From Symsagittifera roscoffensis (taxonomy: Eukaryota > Xenacoelomorpha > Acoela > Convolutidae), in NCBI RefSeq assembly GCF_963678635.1, contig NC_087064.1, forward strand, positions 16,175,802 to 16,239,801: a stretch of DNA of 64,000 bases. Direction: 5' to 3'. The notes under the pieces are model-generated. The model did no database searches. It saw nothing but the letters and a program-made list of their open reading frames with translations, and was not told the DNA's origin. Positions 34,288 through 44,278 of this stretch are shown piece by piece (positions within the stretch are counted from its first letter, which is position 1; each line of letters starts with the position of its first letter). The position numbers and the translations under genes are program-made.

Positions 34288-34769
34288 ATTTATGGAGATA
34301 GTATTTTCTGTATCACTTTCTGTGTCTGATGATCCACAGTTTATTTGATTTAATTGTAGTTCGTTATTTTCTGTGTCATCAATACCTGGGGGGTCTGATA
34401 TTGTTTCTTCATTTGATTGTACTTGATTAATATGTCTTGATGTTTTGGTGTACTACTTCTGTATCGATGGTTAGAATTATTATAATGGTTATTATTACTA
34501 TGTGGTGACTGGGAATAATTTCTATATTGATTATTATAATTTGAATTTCGGTTTTGTGAATTATTCCGTGATCTGTTTTGATAATTGTCATTTGATTTGT
34601 GATAGTTTGATCTGTTATATGAGTTATTTGATGATCGATTGTTCGGGTAATTCTGATTTCGATTGTTCGAATAACTTCTATTTCGATTATGTGAATAGTT
34701 TCTATTTCTGTTATATGATGAGTTTTGTGATTGATTATTGGATTAGTGTTTATTTCTTGGGTTTGATTA

Positions 34770-34976
34770 GGAACTGGATCTAGAAACAAATTGTGTTGCA
34801 TTTGAGTTTGATCTCGTATAGTTATTTCGACTATTTGATCGATTATAATGGTTTTGTGAAGAATTCTGTGTATTTCTTTGTTCTGGTGATCTTCCTCTAT
34901 AACTTGAGTTATATGTGATTGATTCCTTTTGTCTACATTCAGAAATACTATGTCCGTATCGTCGGCAATAATTACA
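34770..34976 (-). CDS. Nucleocapsid part of gag, CCHC knuckle and Arg/Ser/Asn tail
   Basis: CNYCRRYGHSISEC at 34935-34976 is a perfect CX2CX4HX4C zinc knuckle for RNA binding. An Arg/Ser/Asn-rich tail follows to a TAA near 34770. Further downstream another frame keeps an Asn/Arg/Tyr repeat (NRNRNYSHNRNRSYSNNR). The knuckle is in the same frame as the capsid ORF but separated from it by a TGA at 34977-34979. Confidence 0.75.
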
Positions 34977-35558
34977 TCATTTTTTGAAAGATGGTTTGCC
35001 TTTAAAATTTGGGTGTTTTTCATAAATTTTTAGTATTTCAGTGATTTTTTCAACTAGGTCTGTATCTGATTCCTGTATGTTATTGATATGTGTAGTGTTT
35101 GTTTCAATTCGATTAACATATTGTAGCTTTAGATTTTCTGTTTCTTCAAGTTTCATTGTGATTTCCGCTTGCTCTAGTTTGTCTACTAGTTTTCGAAAAT
35201 CTAAATCTGGCTCTCGAATTGAAGAAGGATGAGATGCTCTCTTTTTTATTGCTATTTTCCTTAATTGAGGTGTTAAAGTCAGCATTAAAATTTCTGTCAT
35301 TTTTGTGTTTTTATAGTCATGTGTATTAAGTGAATATGCTTTTCGAACTAGGGTTTCGATACGTACTGCTAATTGTTTGATGGTTTCATTTGGTAATCTG
35401 CGAATTTCATTACATAAAACTCTTTGGTGTTGTTTATTTCTTTCGGAGTCAAACATTTTTGAAATTTCTTGTGTAAATCTTTTCCAGTTTGATTTTATTT
35501 CAATAGGTAGAACTGAAAACCATGTTTGAGCTGCGCCATCTAAAGTTGTTTGTATCAA
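34977..35558 (-). CDS. Gag capsid region of copy 2
   Basis: 193 codons fitting the gypsy capsid pattern: AAQTWFSVLP near the start, then WKRFTQEISKMF, then the ETIKQLAVRIETLVRKAY segment, which together match the retrotransposon Gag fold. A Glu/Lys-rich coiled helix-like part follows. It ends at TGA just before the zinc knuckle. Coding frame of upstream gag segments must join it across frame breaks. Confidence 0.8.
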   Translation of the reverse strand: MIQTTLDGAAQTWFSVLPIEIKSNWKRFTQEISKMFDSERNKQHQRVLCNEIRRLPNETIKQLAVRIETLVRKAYSLNTHDYKNTKMTEILMLTLTPQLRKIAIKKRASHPSSIREPDLDFRKLVDKLEQAEITMKLEETENLKLQYVNRIETNTTHINNIQESDTDLVEKITEILKIYEKHPNFKGKPSFKK

Positions 35559-35702
35559 CGCTGTGCGTCGATGTATCCAATTCTGATGTAGTGGTGTATT
35601 AATTGGTTCAGGTCCTATATTTAAATTAAATTTGCTGTTACTGCATTTAAATAATCTTCTACAGAATATTCAGGGTCTGTTCCTGTGAATACCATTAGTG
35701 GT

Positions 35703-36443
35703 TTATTTGATGTTATTGATGATCCACCCATAAGCTATGGATTCATTGTCATCTGTAGTGATTCTGCGGCATTTGGCATTTGTGAAAAATTTGAAAGTTG
35801 ATTTTTTTGTTATTTCGTGTTGTTGAAGGTAATATGGGAGTGGTATTTCATTTTGCATTTGAGTTGGTTGATACGAGTGTGTAATCATTGGGTTTTGTGG
35901 TTGAATTGGTTGAAAAGATTGCGTATTAGTTGGATTTTGCATTTGTATTGGTTGTTGATTTCGTGTATCTGTTGGATTTGGAGAAAAAATTCTATTATAT
36001 GTATAAAGTTTTTGCGCTCCTTGTCCGCGATATTCTTGGGTATACGGTGCAAAAATATCTGGTTGTAAATAATCATCATCAGATGATAAGTAATCCGTAT
36101 GATGAGGTGCTTGCTTTTTATTTTTATTTTGTTGAAAGAATCGATAATTTTCACTACAATCCTGTGGAGGATGTGAATTAGTTCGAAAATTTACTGAGTT
36201 GGTTGTTGTCATTGGGTTATCCCAATAGTGAGAACTTACATGATTATTATTAGTTTTTCGTGGGGGATAGTTTGTTTTTGATGGATGTGCATAATTATAA
36301 TTGTGTTCTGCAAAAGTGTTTCTTGTGAACGTTCTTCGTGGTTTTGATGGTATTGTCATAGGTCTATATGTTTGATAATCCATTTGTGAATATTTTGGAG
36401 CAACCGAAGGTTTAACGGTTGATTGTAAGGTTACTTGTGCCAA
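35703..36443 (-). CDS. Gag middle region, Pro/Gln/Asn-rich
   Basis: 246 codons, low complexity, with an imperfect internal repeat (NPTNTQSFQPIQPQNP-like, two to three units) and a short acidic patch (SSDDDYLQPD). No domain recognised. Position between the N-terminal segment and capsid suggests a disordered Gag linker. Break between this and the capsid ORF near 35600-35700. Confidence 0.5.
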   Translation of the reverse strand: MAQVTLQSTVKPSVAPKYSQMDYQTYRPMTIPSKPRRTFTRNTFAEHNYNYAHPSKTNYPPRKTNNNHVSSHYWDNPMTTTNSVNFRTNSHPPQDCSENYRFFQQNKNKKQAPHHTDYLSSDDDYLQPDIFAPYTQEYRGQGAQKLYTYNRIFSPNPTDTRNQQPIQMQNPTNTQSFQPIQPQNPMITHSYQPTQMQNEIPLPYYLQQHEITKKSTFKFFTNAKCRRITTDDNESIAYGWIINNIK

Positions 36444-36619
36444 TGAAGTGTTTGTATTTTTTGGCGTTGTTAAATTGGGATGTATTGGTGAAATACTTTG
36501 TTGTGTAGTTGTTGTTGTTTGGACAATTTCTTCATTTATGAAGTGTGATGGTGTTTGGATATCTTGTTGTGTAAGATTTCTAGTTCCATTAAGGTTTTCA
36601 TTGTGTATGACGGTCGAAC

Positions 36620-37153
36620 TTAAACTGTTATTTGTAGAAATGTTGAAAATACTGTGATTTCGTTTCGTACTTTTGTATGTTTGGATGTTTCAGTTGGTGA
36701 TGTACTTTGAACTTCTGTTTTTTCTAATATAGATATATAACTATGTATTATTGCAAAAACTTCGTTAGTAAATATGGAGTTTGCTCTTTGTGAGTTATGA
36801 TTTTGTATGCTTTTAATATATTCTAAGAATACTTTTGAAAATTCTAATTCAAGATCGTCTGTTTGAATTAAATATTTACGGTGATTCGGATTTGGTGTGC
36901 TGAATTCTATGGTGTAGATTCCGTATTGTTGTGTTAAATTACATATATTTTTCAGATAATGTTCAATAATTTGTCTTTTGATTTTTACATCTGGGAATTT
37001 TGCTTTGCACGGGCTGATTCCGGGTTCAAACAAATTTAGGAGTAAATTCTTGCAGAAGTCATGCTGCCCTCTATTATCGGGTGCATCTATGAGGAAGGGG
37101 TAAACCTCTTCGTCATCTGGACTATCGTCACTTTGAGTGTGGCTGTGGCTCAT
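36620..37153 (-). CDS. Gag N-terminal segment
   Basis: Starts at a true ATG (37153) with an acidic Ser/Asp-rich beginning (MSHSHTQSDDSPDDEEVYPF), then a folded-looking domain of about 130 residues. It runs into the middle region through a frame change near 36620. Probably the matrix-like part of Gag; no family recognised. Confidence 0.55.
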   Translation of the reverse strand: MSHSHTQSDDSPDDEEVYPFLIDAPDNRGQHDFCKNLLLNLFEPGISPCKAKFPDVKIKRQIIEHYLKNICNLTQQYGIYTIEFSTPNPNHRKYLIQTDDLELEFSKVFLEYIKSIQNHNSQRANSIFTNEVFAIIHSYISILEKTEVQSTSPTETSKHTKVRNEITVFSTFLQITV

Positions 37154-37307
37154 TTTTTCGTTTAATGACTGTTAATATATAACTATCGATGTGTCTAATT
37201 GGTTGATTCCAATTATACAAGTGTACTGGTTTGTGTTTATATTGCTTTTTTATTCTTCTTTTTCCTCTTTTTGATGAATTTGAAGTTGTTTCTGAGTCGG
37301 AAAAATA

Positions 37308-37595
37308 TCATTGATCGTGAATGGGACAATTTTTATCAATCGATTCTTTTAATTTATAGAGTTCATCTAAATTGCTGGCTTCTGATTCTGAAAATGCGTT
37401 TCTGTTTTTTGAAAATCTTTTTCGTGTGATTTGTCGTTGTTTGTTTATTATTTTTCTTTTTATTGTTAGTCGCTTTGTTCTAATATATCCAACTGTTTGT
37501 GTATGAGGTGTGATTACAAGATCGAATTTTTTGTTATCTATTTCACAGTTGTGTAAAACGATTGTTTGTTTATTTCCTAGATTTTTGAATGACAT
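37308..37595 (-). CDS. Small basic ORF before gag
   Basis: 95 codons from a true ATG (37595). The middle is very basic (RTKRLTIKRKIINKQRQITR), like a nuclear localisation or RNA-binding segment, and the end is acidic. An ORF ahead of gag is unusual for gypsy elements. The open frame continues beyond the stop in another frame toward gag, so it might be a broken 5' part of gag. Confidence 0.4.
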   Translation of the reverse strand: MSFKNLGNKQTIVLHNCEIDNKKFDLVITPHTQTVGYIRTKRLTIKRKIINKQRQITRKRFSKNRNAFSESEASNLDELYKLKESIDKNCPIHDQ

Positions 37596-37699
37596 AAGGT
37601 TTAGGATGAGGGATGCAAAAAGTTGTTAGATGATGCCTACTTTCTTAAACTGTTAGTCCTTACAATTTTTTGGTTAGCTTAACCTGGGTCTATTTGTTC

Positions 37700-38230
37700 A
37701 GGGTTGGAGAGAAAAGTATATCGATTCCGAAGAATGATTTTTTACTTTCTCGTGGCTAGTATAAGCTAAAGTGTTAACTTACTTAATCTTACTTAGGGGT
37801 AGTGATTGTGTTCAAGGGTTGGAGAATAGTAAATCGATCCACAAGGTTGAGGTATAATTAGAACGCGAGTAGCTCGTTAGATACTATTTTAAACTTACTA
37901 AGTCTAAGATTTATCCTGGGTCTGGTAAGAGGAGGGTTCAAGTGAAGGATGAGTAACCGAAGTTCTTCACTGTTTATCCTAATTTGAATGGTTAGTTTTG
38001 TTGAAAAATTTCTATTAGTCTTGGGTTTTTTGGAAGGGTTGGATAGTGAATCGACGTTTGAGGTCGTTAGACACTTGCTAAGTGGGTAGGGGAGAACAAA
38101 ATTGTTCTTTTAGATCCAAGGATTGGCCTTGATGATCAAGTTTTAAATTTAGTGAAATAGAAAATTAATTAAGATCCAAGGATAAGCCTTGATGATCTGA
38201 TTTTAAAATTAAGTGAATTTAAGTTTAAAA
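37700..38230 (-). repeat. Repeated motifs in the 5' leader of copy 2
   Basis: Three diverged copies of AGGGTTGGAGA ... TAAATCGAT (plus-strand sense) lie at 37701, 37816 and 38035. Two direct copies of AGATCCAAGGAT...GCCTTGATGATC lie at 38112 and 38170. Repeated leader motifs may bind protein. Position is like the Drosophila gypsy insulator, but there is no sequence match. Confidence 0.55.
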
Positions 38231-38825
38231 TGGTTTAAATTTATTTAAGAAAAAGTTTTAGTTTTTTAATGATATTAGTGAGCTTATGATTGTTGTTATG
38301 TTTAGGTGATGAAGCTGGGACAACAGAAGATTTTATGATTACTAATAATTTATTGTCATGCTACTAATTTTTGTTTTGATTTTCAATAAATATTTTTCAA
38401 ACATGTTTTATATAAGGCTGCAGAGTTTAAGAAAACGATCTGGGATCTTTTTATCAATCGTTATTGTATATTAATAATTTTGTTTAGCGCCTGAAATGAT
38501 TATGAAGATTGACTTCAAGATTTTATGTTTGCAAATGAAAATCTAAATTCATTGCTAATAAGATTCTAAATATAAAAGTTTGTGTTGGCTTTTGCCGTAC
38601 AATCATATAACTATATGGTAAGTTTCTACTTTGGCGTATGTCGTCTCTTGTTCGAGGTCTTCTTACGATTCCGGGTAGTTCTGTTATCGTTCGGAATATC
38701 GGCTCTGATCTATTGAGTCGTAGAGACATTTCGATTAAATTATCATCGTATAAAATTTTTTAAAATTGTTTTGTCTAAATTCTAATCTATTTTTGGTTAA
38801 ATCTAAGCTATTAATGTCTTATTCG

Positions 38826-38843
38826 AGACTTATGGTCGCACCA
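38826..38843 (-). other. Primer binding site candidate of copy 2
   Basis: Two bases after the 5' LTR the minus strand reads TGGTGCGACCATAAGTCT, starting with TGG as a tRNA 3' CCA end requires. I could not match it to a particular tRNA. Confidence 0.5.
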
Positions 38844-38845
38844 GA

Positions 38846-39255
38846 TGAGTTAGGACCGATGTGGTTAACTCATAGAGTAATTTCGGATAGGGTACACCGT
38901 CTGCTCGTCACGCTATCTTATTTTCGTCCGGATAGATTCGTGCAACTTCTTAGTCGAATACCGATCCTAATCTTACTCTTATACTTTCTAGTCTCAGAGT
39001 GTTTAACTAGTCTCTGCTAGGCTCAATAGATCTACAGTATACTGGTTCATTGCGGCTGCTGAAGTTCTCTTGGAGAGACAACTAATTTCTAAGTTAAATT
39101 CAAATCTCTCTGGTGCTGAAATTACAAGTAATTTCAGCACTTACAAATAAGTGGGTTGTTAGTTAGATGGATCATGATTGGTTAATATTAATTACTTTAC
39201 AGTGGTAAAATATCTAATTTATCCAATCATAAAATATAGTTTAGATCAGGTTCCA
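38846..39255 (-). repeat. 5' LTR of copy 2 (410 bp)
   Basis: Same ends as the other LTRs (TGGAACCTGATC on the minus strand at 39255; CCTAACTCA at 38846). The 13-bp-arm palindrome is at about 39109-39136. The same ATAT that precedes the 3' LTR follows at 39256-39259. Confidence 0.95.
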
Positions 39256-39335
39256 ATATGTTTGTCATAGCCTAGTCAGTCCACATGCCAGTTTTTGTGA
39301 CAATCCGATAATGTGAACAAAGTCTTATCAGTAAA
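39256..39335 (+). mobile_element. hAT-like MITE, right part after the retroelement
   Basis: ATATGTTTGTCATAGCCTAG continues the MITE interrupted at 20854. The blocks AGTCCACATGCCAGTTTTTGTGACAAT and AATGTGAAC match sister copies. The expected right terminus is missing where the phospholipase-like exon begins. Confidence 0.7.
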
Positions 39336-39339
39336 ATTC

Positions 39340-39666
39340 CGCTGGTCAATCATGGGAATCTCGAACTCATACAAGGGTGTCACGTTCAGCATGGGTGGAT
39401 ATTTCCAGCAAGGGTTTCATACCCTGTATAACAATGTAACTGAGCACTTCACGATTGCGAATGCGCTCAAAGTCTACAGCCCGCATCTCAAAGGATACTC
39501 GTCGGGGATTTCGTCAGGCGATGACCCGAATTCAGATTTGAACAAAGCGGTTCCGGGATCAAAAGCAATCGATTTGATGGCACAAGCTAAACGACTGGTT
39601 TACGACTTAAAAACAAAATCCGAGTACAACTTTGAAAGTCTTAAAATTGTTCTTACGAAATTTTAA
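39340..39666 (+). CDS. Phospholipase-B1-like GDSL hydrolase, single exon or gene fragment
   Basis: An open frame with balanced codon use, less AT-rich than its flanks. The pattern NSYKGVTFSMGG ... TIANALKVYSPHLKGYSSG, then NKAVPGSKAIDLMAQAKRLV, is that of phospholipase B1 family GDSL lipases, which deacylate phospholipids. The part with the catalytic Ser (GDSL) would lie upstream and the GND block downstream; neither is seen here. An acceptor-like TTATCAG ends at about 39332. The end KIVLTKF then stop is where the family continues, so a donor or a break should lie near 39650. It is a live exon or a recent pseudogene; the retroelement lies only 85 bp upstream. Confidence 0.65.
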   Translation, partial: RWSIMGISNSYKGVTFSMGGYFQQGFHTLYNNVTEHFTIANALKVYSPHLKGYSSGISSGDDPNSDLNKAVPGSKAIDLMAQAKRLVYDLKTKSEYNFESLKIVLTKF

Positions 39667-41353
39667 CGTAAAAAACGCTGCAACACTTTTAGGTCTTTCC
39701 CATTATAGCCCCTCTAGTGAACTATTACCCCTACAGTAACTAACTGAAATAAAGAACCAAATAAACATGCTTAATGAAATAGTATGTGTACTTTTACTTA
39801 TGCATAATTATTAACTCTAACGCTAATTGCTCAATACTATAACAGAAAACATTGATGCACGTTTGTATGATAGCCCGCACTCAGTAAAAAGAAAAAATAA
39901 CCGATTATATTGTAATTATAATCGTACTTTTAGCAAAATTATAATTAATTATAAGCGCCAATTTTAGATGTTTAAACGATTTATAATCCATTACAAGGAT
40001 AAAATTTTTGGTGACATTTTAATAAATTATAATCAATTATGATTGATTCTAATTTTTCCGAAAATTTCTTTTAATCTATTATAATCATCTATTATAATCA
40101 TCTATTATAATCATCTATTATAATCATCTATTATAATCATCTATTATAATATATTATAATTAATCCTTTTTTCTATCAAAATCTCTCACAAAAAAATCAA
40201 TTATATTAAATGGATTGTAATTGAGCTATTCTGCTTGAAAATACAGTAAAAATCAATTTTAATGTAAGTTAAAGGTATAAGCAGGGGCAGGGGTGGATCT
40301 AGGACTTTCTCGGGGTAGGGGGGGGGGGTTTATTTCAAAAAAAAAATTCGACCTTTTTTTTAGTTTGGACCAAATTAATTTTATGACCTCTCCTAACTAC
40401 TTATAAAGACCCCATCTTGATCAAATTTTCTGCGTCGCAGGCAAAATTATGAAGAAATAGGCCAAAAAAGCGTTTTTAGACAATTTTTGGAAAATTTTGA
40501 TCTAAAAATCGCGTTTTTTAGCGCGCTCTCCCCCCTCAAAATTAGTATATATTGGCGCCAAAGACGCCTTTAGAAAGGCGCCGGGAGCACATACGAAAGA
40601 AAGCACAATTCTTTTAAAGTCAATTGATATTGACAAACGCGGGAGGATATAAGTTTTTTACTAGGCTGGAGGGGTTACAACGGGAAAGACGTTTTGGCTC
40701 TTTTCCACTTCCTTCCTTTGATTTTTCGAAAACTCATTTTACAAAAGTCTATTTAAAATAGCTTTTGATGTTCTTAACTGAAATAAATTTTACGAGGGGT
40801 GGGAAATTGGAAAAAAAACCCTGAAAAGCAGGCAGTTTATTACAGTTTATTTACTACTTGATTAGAGAGCCAAACTAAGCAAACTGAAAAACTCAATTGT
40901 CCTCTATTGGCTTTTTGTGCTAAATGACGTGGTGGTAAGCTTCTCCATCGGAAGGTTGGAGGTTTGAGAAACAACATGATCAGTGCTTGTTGCCTTGTGA
41001 TGAGGTAACAAACAGCCCCAAAAATCAATAAAACAACAATATTGCACTTGTCAGTGATTAGTTTAAATGCTTTTACGATTATCAACGGGTGTAGTCATAC
41101 AGTTTCACACTTATAGAACGAGCAATTGACGCATCTAAAAACTACTTGTTAACTTTAGGGTTAGATTTTTTTCTTTGTAGGAATGTGTTCTACTAGCTTT
41201 TTTTCAGACTATGAAATTGTAGGTTACATAGCAGTATAATCAGAATCGAGACAAGGAAGATATGAAATTCATTTCTTCCTTGTCTCAATTCTGATTGGTT
41301 AATACAGTGTCTGAATACGCGGTTGTCTAAATGCAGACCGCGCTCCTAAAGTG
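39667..41353. other. Non-coding region with simple and dispersed repeats
   Basis: 39900-40230 is rich in TTATAAT words; at 40083-40150 the 13-mer TCTATTATAATCA repeats about five times. 40395-40580 is the second copy of the dispersed repeat of 19555-19740. 40696-40821 has MITE-like ends (GGCTCTTTTCCACTTCC and GGAAATTGGAAAAAAAACCC) without clear duplication. No gene seen. Confidence 0.55.
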
Positions 41354-41814
41354 TGTGCTCGCTAAATCTCCGTAGGATGAATTTAAAACCGAAAAATCAA
41401 TAATGAATTTGTATCCTCGGCAATACAAAATTTATCGGATATATTGATAATTTTCATCCAAATTTAGCTTTTAAGCAATTTCATAATTTTTACCAATGTT
41501 CAGCTCCAATAAACAAATTGGCGCAAACTAGCCACAAGAACCGGTCGGTAATGTCCTTGAGACAAATTGCTCTTTTTGGCGGTCAGCCTTAAGCAAGGCT
41601 GAACCGAATTAGAACCAAAAAACAGTTAAAAACGGTCAAATGGGGCTATAGCCCCTCGGGTCTACATGTTTTAAGGTCTGCGTATGGGGGGACTCGAACC
41701 CGGTTGACCGGCGTGAGAGACTTGTCACTAGTCCGCTCGGTCAACTGTGCTTATTTTATATGCATTTATACTCTTGTTTTATATGCATCTATACTCTACA
41801 TTTGCGTTGCAACA
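41354..41814 (-). repeat. 3' LTR of the BEL element
   Basis: Follows the polypurine tract at 41815-41827. Contains a GGGGCTATAGCCCC palindrome at 41642-41655 and tRNA-like A- and B-box motifs. Confidence 0.9.
41690..41744 (-). promoter_or_regulatory. tRNA-like A and B boxes inside the BEL LTR
   Basis: On the minus strand TTGACCGAGCGG (A-box-like, 41733-41744) is followed by GGTTCGAGTCC (perfect B box, 41690-41700). The other LTR keeps both (49590-49601 and 49547-49557). The stems of a whole tRNA do not pair well. It may be a captured tRNA/SINE piece or a pol III promoter. Confidence 0.45.
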
Positions 41815-42846
41815 TCCTCCCCCCCTGAAGAAGGAAGAACCGGAGCGAGTTCCGGTCTTAACAAGGGCGGATCGGGCGCAACCGTCCTGTCCGTAGTTTA
41901 GCTGGACGATTCGGGCGAGATGGTAGTACCCACGCAGACTATCGGGCTCAATCACCCACACGAGATCGCCTGTTTTAAGAATGAAGTCAGAATGAGTGTG
42001 CCACTTGACACGCTTATTCAGCGAGGGAACATATTCTCGAAGCCAACGAGACCAAATCGCGTTAGCATATGATTGCGCTCGCACGTACCTTTTCTTGTGA
42101 TCGAAGTGCTCCCCAGGTAAAAGCAAAGGAAAGCTTGTGGCATGTTGTTCAAGCAAGAAGTGGTTTGGGGTTAACGCTTCTAACTCACGTGAATCAGTAC
42201 TAACGTTAGTGATTGGCCTCGAATTCAAAGCCTGCTCAACTAAGCAGAGTGTTGTTCCTAACACCTCTTCGGTGACTCACCTACTGCCTAGTATATCGTA
42301 AAGCTTCACGCTTCTAGCTCCGACGAGGCACTCCCTGGAGCCGCCATGATGGGGTGCGCCTGGCGGGTTAAATTTCCAAAGAACACCTTTGTGTGCAAAA
42401 ATGGTCGGAGCCATGCCATTCCAGCTCTTGATGCAGGCCAGTAATTCCTTTTCCGCACCAGCGAAGTTCGAGCCGTTATCCGACCAGATTGTGCTTGGTG
42501 TACCACGACGCGCAATGAACCGTTCAATGCCCATGACACAAGAACTGGTGTCCAGAGATGGTACAATCTCAAGTTGTACAGCCCTGGTGATGAGGCAAGT
42601 ACAAAGAAATCTCCATCTTTTTTCAGTGCTTCTGCGAACCGGAACGTAAAGCGGTCCAAAGTAATCCACACCCGTATGATTAAAGGGTGGTTGCTTATAT
42701 CCGAGACGTTCGACATGTAAATCGGACATAATTGGCTGGATGGTGCTTGCTTTGCGTTTACGGTATGTTACACATTGACTTTCGATAGACCGAAGTAGTC
42801 GACGCAACCCAAGTATTGCATATTTCAAATTTAAAACGGAGCACAT
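41779..42846 (-). pseudogene. BEL integrase, core and C-terminus
   Basis: Core residues: the first Asp in NHTGVDYFGPL, the second in WSDNGSNF, and the Glu in HHGGSRECLVG. The C-terminal ORF 41779-42264 has the BEL block ALNSRPI ... LTPNHFLL and KTGDLVWVIEPDSLRGYYHL, ending in a Gly-rich tail encoded by the polypurine tract. Frames change near 42270. A parallel frame 42306-42716 is partly a shadow, partly the true frame after an indel. Confidence 0.85.
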
Positions 42847-42858
42847 GTAATCTAAACC

Positions 42859-43270
42859 TTAATGAAAATGCTTGTGGTGGAGGCTGCGGGCCAACAAACG
42901 AACTAGGGTAAGTCGGGCATCGAGTAATATTGGGTGCTTAGTATCAAACTCGGTATTCATCAAGCGCACGATCCGTCCGGTGGAACGAATGATACCTGCG
43001 GGCCCGATAAATGGCGAGTATGTGGCAATTTTACTACTATTCTTAATAGGTTTGCCAGCGGTGAGTGTTTTTAACTCAATCTGTCCACATGTAGACATGA
43101 TTAATAGAGACAGAAAGGGCGGTCAGTATATCATCTTTCAGTCGTGTGGCGAGCAGAGCAGCTTGAAGCTCTAGCTTTGGTATAGATCGCGCTTTCATGG
43201 GCGCAACGCGAGCTTTACCAAAGATGAATGATATTTGAGTTTTGTGCGAACTCGAGAGCCGCGCTCGCAA
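42859..43270 (-). pseudogene. BEL integrase zinc domain and preceding region
   Basis: ORF 42859-43098 carries the stretch TKHPILLDARLTLVRLLARS and LHHKHFH, which fits the HHCC zinc domain start in BEL integrases. Upstream, ARVAPMKARSIPKLELQAAL is the typical BEL RNase H end motif. Confidence 0.75.
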
Positions 43271-44197
43271 AACCCAACAGCACAGAAAACGTCCTGCGAG
43301 CTATCACCGAACATGTGGAGCTCAATTTGATCCACAGGCTCTGTGAAGTAACAACGGAGAATAGTCAATTGCCTTAAGAGAGGGAGACCGGAGTGCGACT
43401 CGAGAAGCTTATCTCTTATGTCTTCCGGCAATTCGTCGTCCCAACTTTGGCCACTGATTTTCCAAATATCTTTAAGCAAAAGACGGGCTCTAACTGTGTT
43501 TGGAGCTACCAACCCAACAGGGTCACACACAGAAGAGACGAAACTCAAGACAGTTCGTTGAGTTATTGCCTTATCGAGAGGACGATCCACGCCTCTGCTA
43601 ACAACCAATGTGTCTTTCACATGGTCCCACTTAAGACCTAAGACGTGTGATGATTTTTCGGCACCGTTACATATTTTGTTGATGGGTGAAGACGAGGTTT
43701 CGCAATCCTCGGGGTTCATTGCTGAAACGATTTCATCAGCATTACTGACAAATTTAGTCAAATTAAATCCTCCCAACTTTAGTAAGGAAACTAAATTGCC
43801 GCTAATTTTAATTGCATGGGTAACGTTCTCGAACAAATCCAAGTAATCGTCCATGTAAAATTATCCATTTACGACTGAGGCGGCCGAATATATGGCGAGT
43901 GTACTGATGAACTACCACATCGGAAGTGGTATCCTCCCGCCACAAAAAACGGAGTGAAATTTGATAGCGGGCGAGCACTCCTACCTGGAGGAACATACCC
44001 TCTATATCCGCGGAGACGCCGTATTTGTGTTGACGGAATCGCAATAGTACAAAAAAATATTTTTGGAGTAGGTCCGGTCCCACCAATAAGGACTTATTTA
44101 AGGATGTGCCGTGAAACTTAAAAGCCCCATTAAGAACTCGGCGCACCTTGCCCGGCTTATTCGGATTTACGACGGGATGGTGCGGAAGATACCACAC
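43195..44197 (-). pseudogene. BEL reverse transcriptase and A17 region
   Basis: ORF 43808-44197 starts with YLPHHPVVNP and VRRVLNGAFKFHGTSLN, then SADIEGMFLQVGV with the first catalytic Asp. After a frame change, FYMDDYLD (about 43845) gives the YMDD box. The A17 segment follows (DPVGLVAPNTVRARLLLKDIW and QSWDDELPEDI). All are BEL/Pao signatures. Confidence 0.9.
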
Positions 44198-44278
44198 GCG
44201 ATCGGAGCGCTTACGTGGATCATGCGGTTCGACGGTAACGACATAGCCTTTCCTAATGTCCTCTCTAATTTTGTCTGA

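Larger units (their letters stand above)
20855..39255 (-). mobile_element. Complete 18.4-kb env-bearing Ty3/gypsy-like retroelement, copy 2
   Basis: Full-length copy bounded by 410-bp LTRs, with target duplication ATAT at 20851-20854 and 39256-39259. It is 18,401 bp long, more than twice the usual gypsy size. Order on the minus strand: LTR, leader, basic ORF, gag, protease, RT, RNase H, integrase, 0.8-kb gap, ORF A, env, ORF C, 3' region, LTR. RT-RNase H-integrase order and the integrase DD35E layout place it in Ty3/gypsy. I count about 11 differences between its LTRs, so insertion is not very recent. Gag, pol, env and ORF C all carry frameshifts or stops. Confidence 0.93.

Noticed and set aside
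34427-35023. 198-codon Ile/Thr/His-rich ORF
   Set aside because: It is a frame shadow of the Asn/Arg/Ser-rich nucleocapsid region; the zinc knuckle lies in the other frame.
40083-40150. Possible CRISPR-like array of short repeats
   Set aside because: Contiguous 13-bp tandem repeats without spacers, in eukaryotic DNA.
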